Source: Pseudomonas serboccidentalis (GTDB lineage Bacteria; Pseudomonadota; Gammaproteobacteria; Pseudomonadales; Pseudomonadaceae). Taken from it: a stretch of DNA of 64,000 nucleotides. Each line of letters starts with the position of its first letter. Positions within the stretch are counted from its first letter, which is position 1. The translations under genes and the position numbers were made by a program. Positions 24,972 through 35,110 of this stretch are shown piece by piece. The notes beneath the pieces were generated by a model. That model was not told where the DNA came from and searched no databases. It saw nothing but the letters and a program-made list of their open reading frames with translations. The DNA lies in the NCBI RefSeq assembly GCF_028830055.1, contig NZ_CP101655.1:954132-1018131 (forward strand). The letters are read 5' to 3'.

Positions 24972-25119
24972 GGCGTCAGATTTTCACTGGTACATGATCG
25001 TTATGACTCGATTGCAAGGCGCCGTGGTAGAGCTGTCTCCAGAACGCCATCCAACCGCAACCCATAAGTGCGGTGGTCCAGTCGGAACACTGCCAAAAAA
25101 AACACCTAGGAGTCCATCC

Positions 25120-26067
25120 ATGAAAGGTTCCCCGTCGTTGTTGTTGGCCGCCATGCTGAGTCTGCCGTTACTGGCTCAAGCTGCAGAACCCGCTCAGTGC
25201 AGTACCGTGAACTTCTCCGATGTTGGCTGGACCGACATCACCGCGACCACCGCCACCACCTCGGTGGTACTTAACGCCCTCGGCTACAAGACCAAGACCA
25301 CCATGATTTCCGTGCCCGTGACCTACAAGTCGCTGGCCGACGGCAAGAACATGGACGTGTTCCTCGGTAACTGGATGCCGACCATGGAAAACGACATCAA
25401 GGCTTACCGCGATGCCGGCACCGTCGAAGTGGTACGCACCAACCTCAAGGGTGCCAAGTACACCCTCGCCGTACCGCAAGCCCTGTACGACAAGGGTCTG
25501 CATGACTTCGCCGACATCGCCAAATTCAAGAAAGAGCTCGATGGCAAGATCTACGGCATCGAACCTGGCAACGACGGCAACCGCCTGATCCAGAGCATGA
25601 TCGACAAAGATGCGTTCGGCTTGAAAACCGCCGGTTTCAAGGTCGTCGAATCGTCCGAGGCGGGCATGCTCTCGCAGGTCGACCGCGCGCAGAAACGCGA
25701 CACCGCCGTGGTCTTCCTTGGCTGGGCGCCGCACCCGATGAACAAACGCTTCAAGATTCAATACCTGACCGGCGGCGATGACTTCTTCGGCCCCGATTTC
25801 GGTGCTGCGACTGTGGCGACCAACACCCGCAAGGGCTACGTCGCCGAATGCAGCAACGTCGGTCAGTTGCTGAAAAACCTGGAGTTCACCGTCGACATGG
25901 AAAGTACCCTGATGGGCAACATCCTCGACGACAAGATGAAGCCTGAAGCGGCCGCCAAGGCCTGGCTGAAGAAGAACCCACAGGTGCTCGATACCTGGCT
26001 CGCTGGCGTGACCACCATTGACGGTAAACCTGGCCTGGAGGCCGTGAAAGCCAAGCTCGCACAGTAA
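25120..26067 (+). CDS. cbcX: Choline/betaine/carnitine ABC importer, binding protein CbcX
   Basis: OpuAC-type periplasmic binding protein for choline. The 315 residues have a signal peptide (1-21, LLAQAAEP cleavage site) and cage aromatics in VGWTDI, GNWMPT and GWAPHPMN. The ATG at 25120 was chosen because CTAGGAG ends 7 bp upstream and a signal peptide starts directly; the open frame continuing 5' runs through the promoter. It is first in the cbcXWV operon and close in sequence to CaiX. Confidence 0.94.
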   Translation: MKGSPSLLLAAMLSLPLLAQAAEPAQCSTVNFSDVGWTDITATTATTSVVLNALGYKTKTTMISVPVTYKSLADGKNMDVFLGNWMPTMENDIKAYRDAGTVEVVRTNLKGAKYTLAVPQALYDKGLHDFADIAKFKKELDGKIYGIEPGNDGNRLIQSMIDKDAFGLKTAGFKVVESSEAGMLSQVDRAQKRDTAVVFLGWAPHPMNKRFKIQYLTGGDDFFGPDFGAATVATNTRKGYVAECSNVGQLLKNLEFTVDMESTLMGNILDDKMKPEAAAKAWLKKNPQVLDTWLAGVTTIDGKPGLEAVKAKLAQ

Positions 26068-26133
26068 TTGCCTTACGCCGGGCGAGTTCGCTCGCCCGGG
26101 CTGTTTATTCCTTGCATGCGGACGTTCACTACC

Positions 26134-26979
26134 ATGCTGATTGATCAGAAAATCCCTTTAGGCCAGTACATCGCGGGCTTCGTTGAATGGTTGACGCAAC
26201 ACGGCGCCAGCACCTTCGACGCAATCGCCGTGACACTGGAAACGATGATCCACGGCGTGACGTTTGCGCTGACCTGGTTCAACCCGCTGGTGCTGATCGG
26301 CCTCATCGCCCTGCTGGCCCACTTCATTCAACGCAAATGGGGGCTGACGGCGTTCGTCATCGCCTCGTTCCTGCTGATCCTCAACCTGGGGTACTGGCAG
26401 GAGACCATGGAAACCCTCGCCCAGGTCATGTTCGCGACCCTGGTCTGCGTGGTCATCGGCGTGCCGTTGGGCATCGTCGCCGCGCACAAGCCGATGTTCT
26501 ACACTGTAATGCGTCCGGTACTCGATCTGATGCAGACCGTACCGACCTTCGTTTACCTCATTCCTACCCTGACCCTCTTCGGGCTGGGTGTGGTGCCAGG
26601 CCTGATCTCCACGGTGGTATTCGCCATCGCTGCGCCGATCCGCCTGACTTACCTGGGCATCCGCGATGTCCCACAAGAACTGATGGACGCCGGCAAGGCC
26701 TTCGGCTGCTCGCGTCGCCAATTGCTCTCACGGATCGAACTGCCTCACGCCATGCCGAGCATCGCTGCCGGCATCACCCAGTGCATCATGCTGTCGCTGT
26801 CGATGGTGGTGATCGCGGCACTGGTGGGCGCCGACGGACTCGGCAAACCGGTGGTCAACGCACTGAACACTGCTGATATCGCCCTGGGCTTCGAAGCGGG
26901 CCTGGCGATCGTACTGCTGGCGATCATGCTCGACCGTATCTGCAAACAACCCGACGCCAAAGTAGGGGGTGACGCATGA
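26134..26979 (+). CDS. cbcW: Choline/betaine/carnitine ABC importer, permease CbcW
   Basis: Inner-membrane permease of the OpuAB/ProW type, 281 residues with about six membrane helices between 48 and 270. The EAA loop is seen as PQELMDAGKAFGCSRRQLLSRIELPHAMPSI (residues about 185-215, here quoted only in part: GKAFGCSRRQLLSRIELP). Start choices are 26134 and 26116; I favour 26134, where GCGGA lies about 13 bp upstream, though neither site has a strong ribosome-binding site. Its last four bases overlap the start of cbcV (ATGA). Confidence 0.92.
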   Translation: MLIDQKIPLGQYIAGFVEWLTQHGASTFDAIAVTLETMIHGVTFALTWFNPLVLIGLIALLAHFIQRKWGLTAFVIASFLLILNLGYWQETMETLAQVMFATLVCVVIGVPLGIVAAHKPMFYTVMRPVLDLMQTVPTFVYLIPTLTLFGLGVVPGLISTVVFAIAAPIRLTYLGIRDVPQELMDAGKAFGCSRRQLLSRIELPHAMPSIAAGITQCIMLSLSMVVIAALVGADGLGKPVVNALNTADIALGFEAGLAIVLLAIMLDRICKQPDAKVGGDA

Positions 26980-28154
26980 GCATAATTCGCTTCGAAGACG
27001 TCGACGTAATCTTCTCCAAGGATCCACGCGAAGCACTCAAGCTGCTGGATCAGGGCATGACCCGCAACGAGATCCTGAAAAAGACCGGGCAGATCGTCGG
27101 CGTGGAAAAGGCCAGCCTGGACATCAACAAGGGCGAGATCTGCGTGCTGATGGGCCTCTCCGGTTCCGGCAAGTCGAGCCTGCTGCGCTGCATCAACGGC
27201 CTGAACACCGTGAGTCGCGGCAAGCTGTTCGTCGAACACGAAGGCAAGCAGATCGACATCGCCTCCTGCACGCCTGCCGAACTGAAGATGATGCGCACCA
27301 AACGCATCGCCATGGTGTTCCAGAAGTTCGCCCTGATGCCGTGGCTGACGGTGCGCGAGAACATCAGTTTCGGTCTGGAGATGCAGGGTCGTCCGGAGAA
27401 GGAACGGCGCAAGCTGGTGGATGACAAGCTCGAACTGGTGGGCCTGACCCAATGGCGCAACAAGAAGCCCGATGAACTCTCCGGCGGCATGCAGCAGCGT
27501 GTGGGCCTGGCCCGGGCGCTGGCGATGGACGCCGACATTCTGCTGATGGACGAACCGTTCTCGGCACTCGACCCGCTGATCCGCCAGGGCCTGCAGGATG
27601 AACTGCTGGAACTGCAACGCAAGCTGAGCAAGACCATCGTGTTCGTGAGTCACGACCTCGACGAGGCGCTGAAACTCGGTAGCCGCATCGCGATCATGAA
27701 GGACGGCCGGATCATCCAGTACAGCGTGCCGGAAGAGATCGTATTGAACCCGGCGGACGACTATGTGCGCACCTTTGTCGCCCACACCAACCCGCTCAAC
27801 GTGCTCTGCGGCCGCAGCCTGATGCGCACGCTGGACAACTGCAAACGCATCAACGGCTCGGTGTGCCTCGATCCGGGCGGCGACTCGTGGCTGGACCTGG
27901 CTGAAGGCAACACCATCAAGGGCGCGCGGCAGAACGGTTCGGTGCTGAACCTGCAGAACTGGGCACCAGGGCAAGCGGTGGAAGGGCTGGAGCGCAAACC
28001 GACGCTGGTGGACTCGAACATCGGCATGCGGGACGCGCTGCAGATTCGCTACCAGACCGGCAACAAACTGGTGCTGCACGACAACAACCATGTGGTGGGG
28101 ATTCTTGGCGACAGTGAGCTGTATCACGCGTTGCTGGGCAAGAACCTGGGGTAA
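26976..28154 (+). CDS. cbcV: Choline/betaine/carnitine ABC importer, ATPase CbcV
   Basis: ProV/OpuAA-type ATPase of 392 residues. Walker A is GLSGSGKSS near 59-67, the signature LSGGMQQRVGLARA near 168, Walker B ILLMDEPFSALD near 188. The N-terminal extension before the ABC core and the C-terminal regulatory part (about 280-392, a divergent tandem CBS-like region) fit the betaine/proline transporter class, where that region senses ionic strength. Translationally coupled to cbcW by a 4-bp overlap; a strong terminator follows. Confidence 0.94.
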   Translation: MSIIRFEDVDVIFSKDPREALKLLDQGMTRNEILKKTGQIVGVEKASLDINKGEICVLMGLSGSGKSSLLRCINGLNTVSRGKLFVEHEGKQIDIASCTPAELKMMRTKRIAMVFQKFALMPWLTVRENISFGLEMQGRPEKERRKLVDDKLELVGLTQWRNKKPDELSGGMQQRVGLARALAMDADILLMDEPFSALDPLIRQGLQDELLELQRKLSKTIVFVSHDLDEALKLGSRIAIMKDGRIIQYSVPEEIVLNPADDYVRTFVAHTNPLNVLCGRSLMRTLDNCKRINGSVCLDPGGDSWLDLAEGNTIKGARQNGSVLNLQNWAPGQAVEGLERKPTLVDSNIGMRDALQIRYQTGNKLVLHDNNHVVGILGDSELYHALLGKNLG

Positions 28155-28167
28155 TCCCCGCACACAC

Positions 28168-28198
28168 AAAAACGCCGCGAGAGGATCGCGGCGTTTTT
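28168..28198 (+). terminator. Rho-independent terminator of cbcXWV
   Basis: AAAAACGCCGCGA and TCGCGGCGTTTTT pair perfectly across a 5-base loop, with a T run on both strands. It starts 13 bp after the cbcV stop codon. Confidence 0.93.
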
Positions 28199-28232
28199 GT
28201 TAGTGCAGGTATCTAGCTGTAAACAGAGAACC

Positions 28233-28365
28233 TGTGGCGAGGGGGCTTGCCCCCGTTGGGCTGCGAAGCGGCCCCAAACCCAGACATCGCGGTATTTCAG
28301 ATAAACCGTGCTGTCAGGGATTACGACGGCTGCGCCGCCGAACGGGGGCAAGCCCCCTCGCCACA
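28233..28365. repeat. REP doublet, family 4
   Basis: Arms TGTGGCGAGGGGGCTTGCCC and complement, with small internal stems. Between the convergent cbcV and betT genes. Confidence 0.92.
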
Positions 28366-28406
28366 ATGGTGCGGCGATGCAGATGACTGCACCGCAGCAC
28401 TACGAC

Positions 28407-30404
28407 TTAGCTATACACCCGGCCAAGGAGCTGCCGATGGCTTTCAAACTGATCGAGCACGTCCCGCGTGATCTGATCCTGCGTGAAGCCCATCAGGTCG
28501 TAATCCTGGCTACCGTTGTGCAGGTACACCTCGGCGCGGTAGTAACGCTGGCGCGCTTCATCGGACTGGGCCGATTCGGTCGGGGTCGCCAGGTAGCCGT
28601 CCAGGCTCACTTCGTAAACGAAAGGGTTGCCCTCTTCCATCTCGACGCGCACGCCCATGCAACGCTTGGATTTGCCCAACAGCGTCTGCACTTCCAGACC
28701 CTGCGCACGCATCTGCGCTGTCGCATTTTCCAGCGCCGGGCTGACTTGCTTGTCCATGAAACGCTGCACCACCGACTGGCTCGGCTGCAGATCCAGTTGC
28801 GTCAGACGCTCGCTGAAACCACGACGACCGCGTTCAGCCAGTTGCGCTTGCTCCTGTTCGATCTGCACGTCCTGACGCATTGCCTTGTGCAGGCCGAACA
28901 TGAAGAACACCAGCACCACCGAGAACGGCAGACCGGCCAGCACCACCATGGTCTGCATGGCTTCGAAGTTACCGGCGAACAGCAGACCGATGGTCACCAG
29001 CGTGATCACCACCGACCAGAAGATCCGCAGCCAGTGCGGTGCGTCTTCGTCGACGTTGCCGCCCTTGCAGGACAGGTTTGCCATCATCACCGCACCGGAG
29101 TCGGCCGGGGTCAGGAACAGCACGAAACCGACAAAGATCGACACCCCGATAACGACTTTCGATGCCGGGTAGTGTTCCAGCAACTGATAGATCGCCATCG
29201 ACGGCTGTTCCAGCGCCGTCTTCCCAAGCTCAACCGCCCCCTGATTCATCACCAGGTCCAGTGCCGAGTTACCGAAGATCGACAGCCAGGCCAGGGTGAA
29301 GCCCAGCGGAATCAGCAGCACGCCAGCGACCAGCTCACGCACGGTACGTCCACGGGAAATACGCGCGATGAACATGCCTACGAATGGTGCCCAGGAAATC
29401 CACCACGCCCAGTAGAACAGGGTCCACAGGCCCAGCCAGCGATCCGACTTGGCGCTGTCGCCTTCATAGACGTACAGGTCGAAGGTCTTCAGCACCACGC
29501 CGTTGAGGTAATCGCCGATGTTCTGCACAAAGCCGTTGAGCAGGTGCAGGGTCGGGCCGAACAGCAGGACGAAAATCAGCAGACCGCTGAACAGCACGAT
29601 GTTCAGGTTGGACAGGCGACGGATGCCGTTCTCCACGCCGGACACGGCAGCGATAGTCGCCACGGTGCTCATCACGATGATCACGATCAGCAGGTTGGTG
29701 TTGCTGTGTTCCATGCCGAACAGATTTTCCAGGCCCGAGGACACTTGCAGCGAGCCGATCCCCAGGTTGGTCACCAGACCCAGCAGGGTCACGAACATGC
29801 CGAAGCCGTCCACCGCATGACCGGCAGCGCCTTTGACCCAACGCTCGCCCACCAGCGGATACAGCGCCGAACGCAGGGCCAGCGGCTGGTTATGACGGTA
29901 AGCGAAGTACGCCACGGCCAAACCGACCAGTGCGTAGATCGCCCAGCCGTGCAGGCCCCAGTGCAGGAATGTCAGCTGCACCGCCTGACGCGCGGCCAGG
30001 TTGGTGGCCGCTGCGCCTTCCGGCGGATTGAAGTAGTGGTCCAGCGGCTCGGAGGCGCCGAAATACAGCAGCGAAATACCGATACCCGACGAGAACAGCA
30101 TCCCCGCCCAGGCGCCGTAACTGAAATCCGGGGTGTCGTCCTTGCTGCCCAGTTTGAGTTTGCCGTACGAAGAAAACGCCAGGCCCACCACAAACACCAG
30201 GTAAGCGGCGATCACCACCATGTAATACCAGCCGAAGCTGCGGGACAACCAGGCCTGAGCCATACCCAACATTCTGCCGGCCTCTTGCGGGGCGATAATC
30301 AGAATGGCGGTCAACAACAGAATCAGCGCGGTAGAGGTGTAGAACACCCAACCGTTGACCGTCACCTTCTCGGGCGGGGTCTTTATAAGCGAGGCAGAAC
30401 TCAT
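28407..30404 (-). CDS. betT: BCCT-family choline transporter BetT
   Basis: Proton-coupled high-affinity choline importer. The 665 residues have about twelve membrane helices (roughly 15-510) with the BCCT signature around FYWAWWISWAPFVGMFIARISRGRT near residues 325-350, shown here only by WWISWAPFVGMFIARIS. A cytoplasmic C-terminal tail of about 150 residues follows, as in BetT proteins with osmosensing tails. The ATG at 30404 is preferred over an upstream in-frame start because GGAG lies about 10 bp before it. It is divergent from betIBA, sharing the BetI operator region. Confidence 0.94.
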   Translation of the reverse strand: MSSASLIKTPPEKVTVNGWVFYTSTALILLLTAILIIAPQEAGRMLGMAQAWLSRSFGWYYMVVIAAYLVFVVGLAFSSYGKLKLGSKDDTPDFSYGAWAGMLFSSGIGISLLYFGASEPLDHYFNPPEGAAATNLAARQAVQLTFLHWGLHGWAIYALVGLAVAYFAYRHNQPLALRSALYPLVGERWVKGAAGHAVDGFGMFVTLLGLVTNLGIGSLQVSSGLENLFGMEHSNTNLLIVIIVMSTVATIAAVSGVENGIRRLSNLNIVLFSGLLIFVLLFGPTLHLLNGFVQNIGDYLNGVVLKTFDLYVYEGDSAKSDRWLGLWTLFYWAWWISWAPFVGMFIARISRGRTVRELVAGVLLIPLGFTLAWLSIFGNSALDLVMNQGAVELGKTALEQPSMAIYQLLEHYPASKVVIGVSIFVGFVLFLTPADSGAVMMANLSCKGGNVDEDAPHWLRIFWSVVITLVTIGLLFAGNFEAMQTMVVLAGLPFSVVLVFFMFGLHKAMRQDVQIEQEQAQLAERGRRGFSERLTQLDLQPSQSVVQRFMDKQVSPALENATAQMRAQGLEVQTLLGKSKRCMGVRVEMEEGNPFVYEVSLDGYLATPTESAQSDEARQRYYRAEVYLHNGSQDYDLMGFTQDQITRDVLDQFESHRQLLGRVYS

Positions 30405-30828
30405 GGCACAAATGCTCCAGGCAGTGCGAGAGAAGAACACAAGGCAACACGGAACCCGACCAATCGGTTAGTTGGCAGCCGACCGGCGGGTGATATAAAG
30501 ACACCCCGAAAAAGCCCGAACCTGCCGAAATGGCGCCGCGAATCGCTTTCGTGGCCGAGGTCCGGACGTTCATCCGAAACCTGGCCCCGAGCGTCTTGCC
30601 CATTCAACACGTCCATCGAACAGCGAACCGCGCCATGCCCCATACAGGTTTCAAGCATTTTCGGATGTCGGTTTATCGCCATTTACACGTAGGAAAAATT
30701 TGTAAATCGCGACGATTTGTCGCAGATCTTATTCTTTGTTGATTGAACGTTCAATCAAAACAAAATAGACTGGCCCTCAATCCGGTAGCCGTTTTTCGTC
30801 TGCCGGAAGGCCTAAGGAGATGTGCAAG
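30405..30828. promoter_or_regulatory. betT-betI divergent promoter region
   Basis: 424 bp without a credible gene. The betI side is AT-rich (30680-30775) and contains a perfect 20-bp palindrome, TTGATTGAACGTTCAATCAA at 30739-30758. The betT side has no clear motif. Confidence 0.75.
30739..30758. promoter_or_regulatory. BetI operator candidate
   Basis: Perfect 20-bp palindrome TTGATTGAACGTTCAATCAA, 70 bp before the betI ATG. It resembles the inverted GAACGTTC-type operators bound by TetR-family BetI, which is released by choline. Confidence 0.8.
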
Positions 30829-31422
30829 ATGCCCAAGGTCGGTATGCAACCCATCCGCCGCCAACAACTGATCGAAGCCACGTTGCAAGCGGTCGATCAG
30901 GTCGGGATGGGGGACGCCAGCATTGCGCTGATCGCCCGTTTGGCCGGTGTCTCGAATGGCATCATCAGTCACTATTTTCAGGACAAGAACGGCCTGATTG
31001 CCGCCACGATGCGGTATCTGATGAATGTCCTCAGCGAGAACGTCACCGCGCGCCGTCAGGCGCTGGCAGACAGCAGCCCACGGGCGCATCTGCAGGTGAT
31101 CATCGAAGGCAACTTCGACGCCAGCCAGGTCAATGGCCCGGCAATGAAAACCTGGCTGGCCTTCTGGGCCACCAGCATGCACCAGCCGTCTTTGCACAGG
31201 TTGCAGCGGATCAACGATCACCGTCTGTATTCCAACCTGTGCTGCGAGTTCCGCCGTGTGCTGCCGCTCGAAGATGCGCGCAACGCAGCGCGTGGACTGG
31301 CAGCGTTGATCGACGGTTTGTGGTTGCGCGGCGCCTTGTCGGGAGATGCTTTCGACACGGTGCAGGCGCAACAGATCGCTTACGAATACATGGATTTCCA
31401 ATTGGCCAAGCAGGTGAGCTAG
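30829..31422 (+). CDS. betI: HTH-type transcriptional repressor BetI
   Basis: TetR-family repressor of the bet genes, 197 residues, relieved by choline. The N-terminal HTH is clear ([35 protein letters not shown], residues about 28-62, quoted here as [17 protein letters not shown]). The ATG at 30829 has AAGGAG 9 bp upstream; the ATG at 30820 is immediately next to that site and too close. The family-typical [18 protein letters not shown] opening supports this start. First gene of betIBA. Confidence 0.95.
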   Translation: MPKVGMQPIRRQQLIEATLQAVDQVGMGDASIALIARLAGVSNGIISHYFQDKNGLIAATMRYLMNVLSENVTARRQALADSSPRAHLQVIIEGNFDASQVNGPAMKTWLAFWATSMHQPSLHRLQRINDHRLYSNLCCEFRRVLPLEDARNAARGLAALIDGLWLRGALSGDAFDTVQAQQIAYEYMDFQLAKQVS

Positions 31423-31511
31423 AGCACACAGAAAACGCTCGGCCCCTGAACCGCCACCGCAGCAGTACCGCGGTGGTCAACGCCAACCACTCATGCACTT
31501 GCGAGGACACT

Positions 31512-32984
31512 ATGGCCCGTTTCGAACTGCAAAAACTCTACATCGATGGCGCGTACTCCGACGCTGGCAGCGATGCCACCTTCGAAGCCATCAACCCGGC
31601 GAACGGTGAAGTCCTCGCCAAAGTGCAACGTGCGACCAAGGAAGACGTCGAGCGTGCTGTGGTCAGCGCTGAAAAAGGCCAGAAAATCTGGGCTGCGATG
31701 ACCGCCATGGAGCGTTCGCGCATCCTGCGTCGCGCCGTGGACATCCTGCGCGAGCGCAACGATGAACTGGCCGCTCTGGAAACCCTGGACACCGGCAAGG
31801 CTTACTCCGAAACCAAATACGTCGACATCGTTACCGGCGCCGACGTGCTGGAATACTACGCAGGCCTGGTGCCAGCGATCGAAGGCGAGCAGATCCCGCT
31901 GCGTGATACCTCTTTCGTTTACACCCGTCGCGAGCCGCTGGGCGTAGTGGCCGGTATCGGCGCGTGGAACTACCCGATCCAGATCGCACTGTGGAAATCC
32001 GCACCCGCCCTGGCCGCGGGTAACGCGATGATCTTCAAGCCGAGCGAAGTCACCTCGCTGACCACCCTGAAACTGGCCGAGATCTACACCGAAGCCGGCC
32101 TGCCAAACGGCGTGTTCAACGTGCTGACCGGTAGCGGCCGTGAAGTCGGCACCTGGCTGACCGAACACCCGCGCATCGAGAAAGTCTCGTTCACTGGCGG
32201 CACCGACACCGGCAAGAAGGTGATGGCCAGCGCTTCGGCTTCGTCGCTCAAAGACGTGACCATGGAACTGGGCGGCAAGTCGCCGCTGATCATCTGCGAC
32301 GACGCCGACCTGGATCGCGCCGCCGACACCGCGATGATGGCCAACTTCTACAGCTCCGGTCAGGTCTGCACCAACGGCACGCGCGTGTTCGTACCGAGCC
32401 ACCTCAAAGCCGCTTTCGAAGCCAAGATCGTCGAGCGCGTAGCGCGCATCCGCATCGGCAACCCGGAAGACGAAAACACCAACTTCGGCCCGCTGGTCAG
32501 CTTCGCGCACATGGAGAGCGTGCTGGGCTACATCGCCAAGGGTAAAGAAGAAGGTGCCCGCGTCCTGTGCGGCGGCGAGCGTCTGAACGACGGCGAGTTC
32601 GCCAAAGGCGCGTTCGTCGCGCCGACCGTGTTCACCGATTGCACCGATGAGATGACCATCGTCCGTGAAGAAATCTTTGGCCCGGTGATGGCGATCCTCT
32701 CCTACGAAACCGAGGAAGAAGTGATCCGCCGCGCCAACGACACCGACTTCGGCCTGGCCGCCGGTATCGTCACCAAAGACCTGAACCGCGCACACCGCGT
32801 GATTCATCAACTGGAAGCCGGTATCTGCTGGATCAACGCCTGGGGCGAGTCCGACGCAAAAATGCCGGTGGGCGGTTACAAGCAGTCGGGCGTAGGCCGC
32901 GAAAACGGCATCAGCTCGCTGACCAACTACACACGCATCAAATCGGTACAGGTCGAGCTGGGCGATTACGTCTCGGTGTTCTGA
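31512..32984 (+). CDS. betB: NAD(P)-dependent betaine aldehyde dehydrogenase BetB
   Basis: Oxidises betaine aldehyde to glycine betaine. At 490 residues it has the exact family length, with general base E252 in [10 protein letters not shown] and catalytic C286 in [11 protein letters not shown]. Residues WNYP and KPSE of the cofactor site are visible. The ATG follows GCGAGGAC. The same frame stays open for about 690 bp upstream across betI, but this is an artefact of high GC content. The stop codon lies inside a perfect 20-bp palindrome (32981-33000). Confidence 0.97.
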   Translation: MARFELQKLYIDGAYSDAGSDATFEAINPANGEVLAKVQRATKEDVERAVVSAEKGQKIWAAMTAMERSRILRRAVDILRERNDELAALETLDTGKAYSETKYVDIVTGADVLEYYAGLVPAIEGEQIPLRDTSFVYTRREPLGVVAGIGAWNYPIQIALWKSAPALAAGNAMIFKPSEVTSLTTLKLAEIYTEAGLPNGVFNVLTGSGREVGTWLTEHPRIEKVSFTGGTDTGKKVMASASASSLKDVTMELGGKSPLIICDDADLDRAADTAMMANFYSSGQVCTNGTRVFVPSHLKAAFEAKIVERVARIRIGNPEDENTNFGPLVSFAHMESVLGYIAKGKEEGARVLCGGERLNDGEFAKGAFVAPTVFTDCTDEMTIVREEIFGPVMAILSYETEEEVIRRANDTDFGLAAGIVTKDLNRAHRVIHQLEAGICWINAWGESDAKMPVGGYKQSGVGRENGISSLTNYTRIKSVQVELGDYVSVF

Positions 32985-33117
32985 TCAGCTAGCTGATCAG
33001 CTGCAAGCGGCAAGTTTCAAGCTGCAAGTAAAAGCAGTTTGGGGTTGCCGCCCTCCCCGATTTCGAAGCCACAGTTCGCTGCTTTTACTTGCAGCTTGAA
33101 GCTTGTGACTTGTAGCT
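32981..33117. repeat. Palindrome plus long inverted repeat after betB
   Basis: CTGATCAGCTAGCTGATCAG (32981-33000) is a perfect palindrome that includes the betB TGA. Next, about 37-bp arms starting CTGCAAGCGGCAAGTTTCAA (33001) and ending GCTTGTGACTTGTAGCT (33117) pair with a few mismatches across a 41-bp centre. The element fills the betB-betA gap and is unlike the four REP families here. Confidence 0.8.
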
Positions 33118-33132
33118 CCCCCAGGAGAATTT

Positions 33133-34836
33133 ATGACTACAGAATACGACTACATCATCATAGGGGCCGGTTCTGCGGGTAACACCCTGGCGACCCGTCT
33201 GACTGAAGACGAAGGCGTCACCGTTCTGCTGCTCGAAGCCGGCGGCCCGGACTACCGTTTCGACTTCCGTACGCAAATGCCGGCCGCGCTGGCATTTCCG
33301 CTGCAGGGTCGTCGCTACAACTGGGCGTACGAAACCGATCCAGAGCCACACATGGACGGTCGCCGGATGGAATGCGGTCGCGGCAAAGGCCTCGGCGGCT
33401 CCTCGCTGATCAACGGCATGTGCTACATCCGTGGCAACGCGATGGACTACGACGGCTGGGCGAAACTGCCAGGTCTGGAAGACTGGTCGTACCTGGACTG
33501 CCTGCCGTACTTCCGTAAAGCGGAAACCCGCGATATCGGCCCGAACGACTACCACGGTGGCGACGGCCCGGTCAGCGTGACCACGCCGAAGGCTGGCAAC
33601 AACCCGCTGTTCCACGCCATGGTTGAAGCCGGCGTGCAGGCCGGTTACCCGCGCACCGAAGACTTGAACGGCTACCAGCAGGAAGGTTTCGGCCCGATGG
33701 ACCGCACCGTGACGCCAAACGGTCGTCGTGCCTCCACCGCCCGTGGCTACCTCGACGTCGCCAAGAAGCGTTCGACCCTGACCATCGTCACTCACGCCCT
33801 GACCGACAAGATCCTGTTCGAAGGCAAGCGTGCGGTCGGCGTGCGTTACCTGGTCGGCTCGGCCGAAGAGCGCGTTGAAGCCAAAGCACGCAAGGAAGTG
33901 CTGCTGTGCTCCGGCGCCATCGCTTCGCCGCAGATCCTGCAACGCTCCGGCGTCGGCCCGGCGAAACTGCTGGAAAGCCTCGACATCCCGGTGGTTCACG
34001 ATCTGCCGGGCGTCGGTGAAAACCTGCAGGACCACCTTGAGCTGTACCTGCAATACGCTTGCACCCAGCCAGTTTCGCTGTACCCGTCGCTGCTCTGGTA
34101 CAACCAGCCGGCCATCGGTGCCGAGTGGCTGTTCAACGGCACCGGTATCGGCGCCAGCAACCAGTTCGAAGCCGGCGGTTTCATCCGCACGCGCGAAGAG
34201 TTCGAATGGCCGAACATCCAGTACCACTTCCTGCCGGTCGCGATTAACTACAACGGTAGCAACGGTGTGAAAGAGCACGGTTTCCAGGCACACATGGGTT
34301 CCATGCGTTCGCCGAGCCGTGGTCGCATCCAGGCCAAATCCAAGGATCCGCGTCAGCACCCGAGCATCCTGTTCAACTACATGGCCACCGAGCAGGACTG
34401 GCAGGAGTTCCGTGACGGCATCCGCCTGACCCGCGAAATCATGCAACAGCCGGCACTGGACGCCTTCCGTGGCCGCGAAATCAGCCCGGGTATCGAAGTG
34501 CAAACCGATGAGCAGCTGGACAAGTTCATCCGTGAGCACGCCGAAACCGCGTTCCACCCGTCGTGCTCGTGCAAGATGGGCACCGACGACATGGCGGTGG
34601 TGGATGGCGAAGGTCGCGTGCACGGCATGCAGAGCCTGCGTGTGGTCGATGCCTCGATCATGCCGATCATCACCACCGGCAACCTCAACGCGCCGACGAT
34701 CATGATCGCCGAGAAAATCGCCGACAAGATCCGTGGCCGCAAGCCACTGCCGCGTAGCAATGCTGCCTACTACGTCGCTGGCGGTGCGCCGGTGAAGGGC
34801 AAGCCGATGCGTGATATCACGCCTGTTTCTCAGTAA
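33133..34836 (+). CDS. betA: Choline dehydrogenase BetA
   Basis: FAD-dependent GMC oxidoreductase that oxidises choline to betaine aldehyde, membrane-associated. The 567 residues start with the dinucleotide motif [15 protein letters not shown], then [18 protein letters not shown] (GMC signature 1, near 85-102), [15 protein letters not shown] (signature 2, near 262-276), and the active-site HPSCSCKMG near 475. AGGAG lies 8 bp before the ATG. Confidence 0.96.
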   Translation: MTTEYDYIIIGAGSAGNTLATRLTEDEGVTVLLLEAGGPDYRFDFRTQMPAALAFPLQGRRYNWAYETDPEPHMDGRRMECGRGKGLGGSSLINGMCYIRGNAMDYDGWAKLPGLEDWSYLDCLPYFRKAETRDIGPNDYHGGDGPVSVTTPKAGNNPLFHAMVEAGVQAGYPRTEDLNGYQQEGFGPMDRTVTPNGRRASTARGYLDVAKKRSTLTIVTHALTDKILFEGKRAVGVRYLVGSAEERVEAKARKEVLLCSGAIASPQILQRSGVGPAKLLESLDIPVVHDLPGVGENLQDHLELYLQYACTQPVSLYPSLLWYNQPAIGAEWLFNGTGIGASNQFEAGGFIRTREEFEWPNIQYHFLPVAINYNGSNGVKEHGFQAHMGSMRSPSRGRIQAKSKDPRQHPSILFNYMATEQDWQEFRDGIRLTREIMQQPALDAFRGREISPGIEVQTDEQLDKFIREHAETAFHPSCSCKMGTDDMAVVDGEGRVHGMQSLRVVDASIMPIITTGNLNAPTIMIAEKIADKIRGRKPLPRSNAAYYVAGGAPVKGKPMRDITPVSQ

Positions 34837-34860
34837 TTCAGCGACACCGCGTCAAGGCTG

Positions 34861-34943
34861 ATCGCGAGCAGGCTCACGCCTACAGTTAATCTCCAAGTTG
34901 TGTGTTCACTGGAGATCCTTGTAGGAGTGAGCCTGCTCGCGAT
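34861..34943. repeat. REP doublet, family 3, inward orientation
   Basis: ATCGCGAGCAGGCTCACGCC faces its complement over a 43-bp centre, 24 bp after the betA stop. Remaining DNA up to 35096 shows only a C/T-rich stretch and no gene. Confidence 0.9.
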
Positions 34944-35110
34944 GAGGCCCTGCAAATCCCCCCCTCTCCCTGACTCACAGTAAATCCTCCTACACCCCCT
35001 CTTCACTTGATCCTACCCCCACGCAGGCCTACTCTAGTCCTCGCGCAATCGTTTCACCCCTCCCCGCCGAATCGCTTTACCCCGCAACTCCATAACAAGG
35101 AGGTTCCCGA

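Noticed and set aside
28308..30692. A 794-codon plus-strand open frame
   Set aside because: Antisense to betT; biased, low-complexity composition (His/Gln/Arg) and no ribosome-binding site. Shadow of a strongly biased gene.
30822..32984. A 720-codon open frame joining betI and betB
   Set aside because: The upstream part overlaps betI in another frame, and the protein matches BetB only from 31512, which has its own ribosome-binding site and exact family length.
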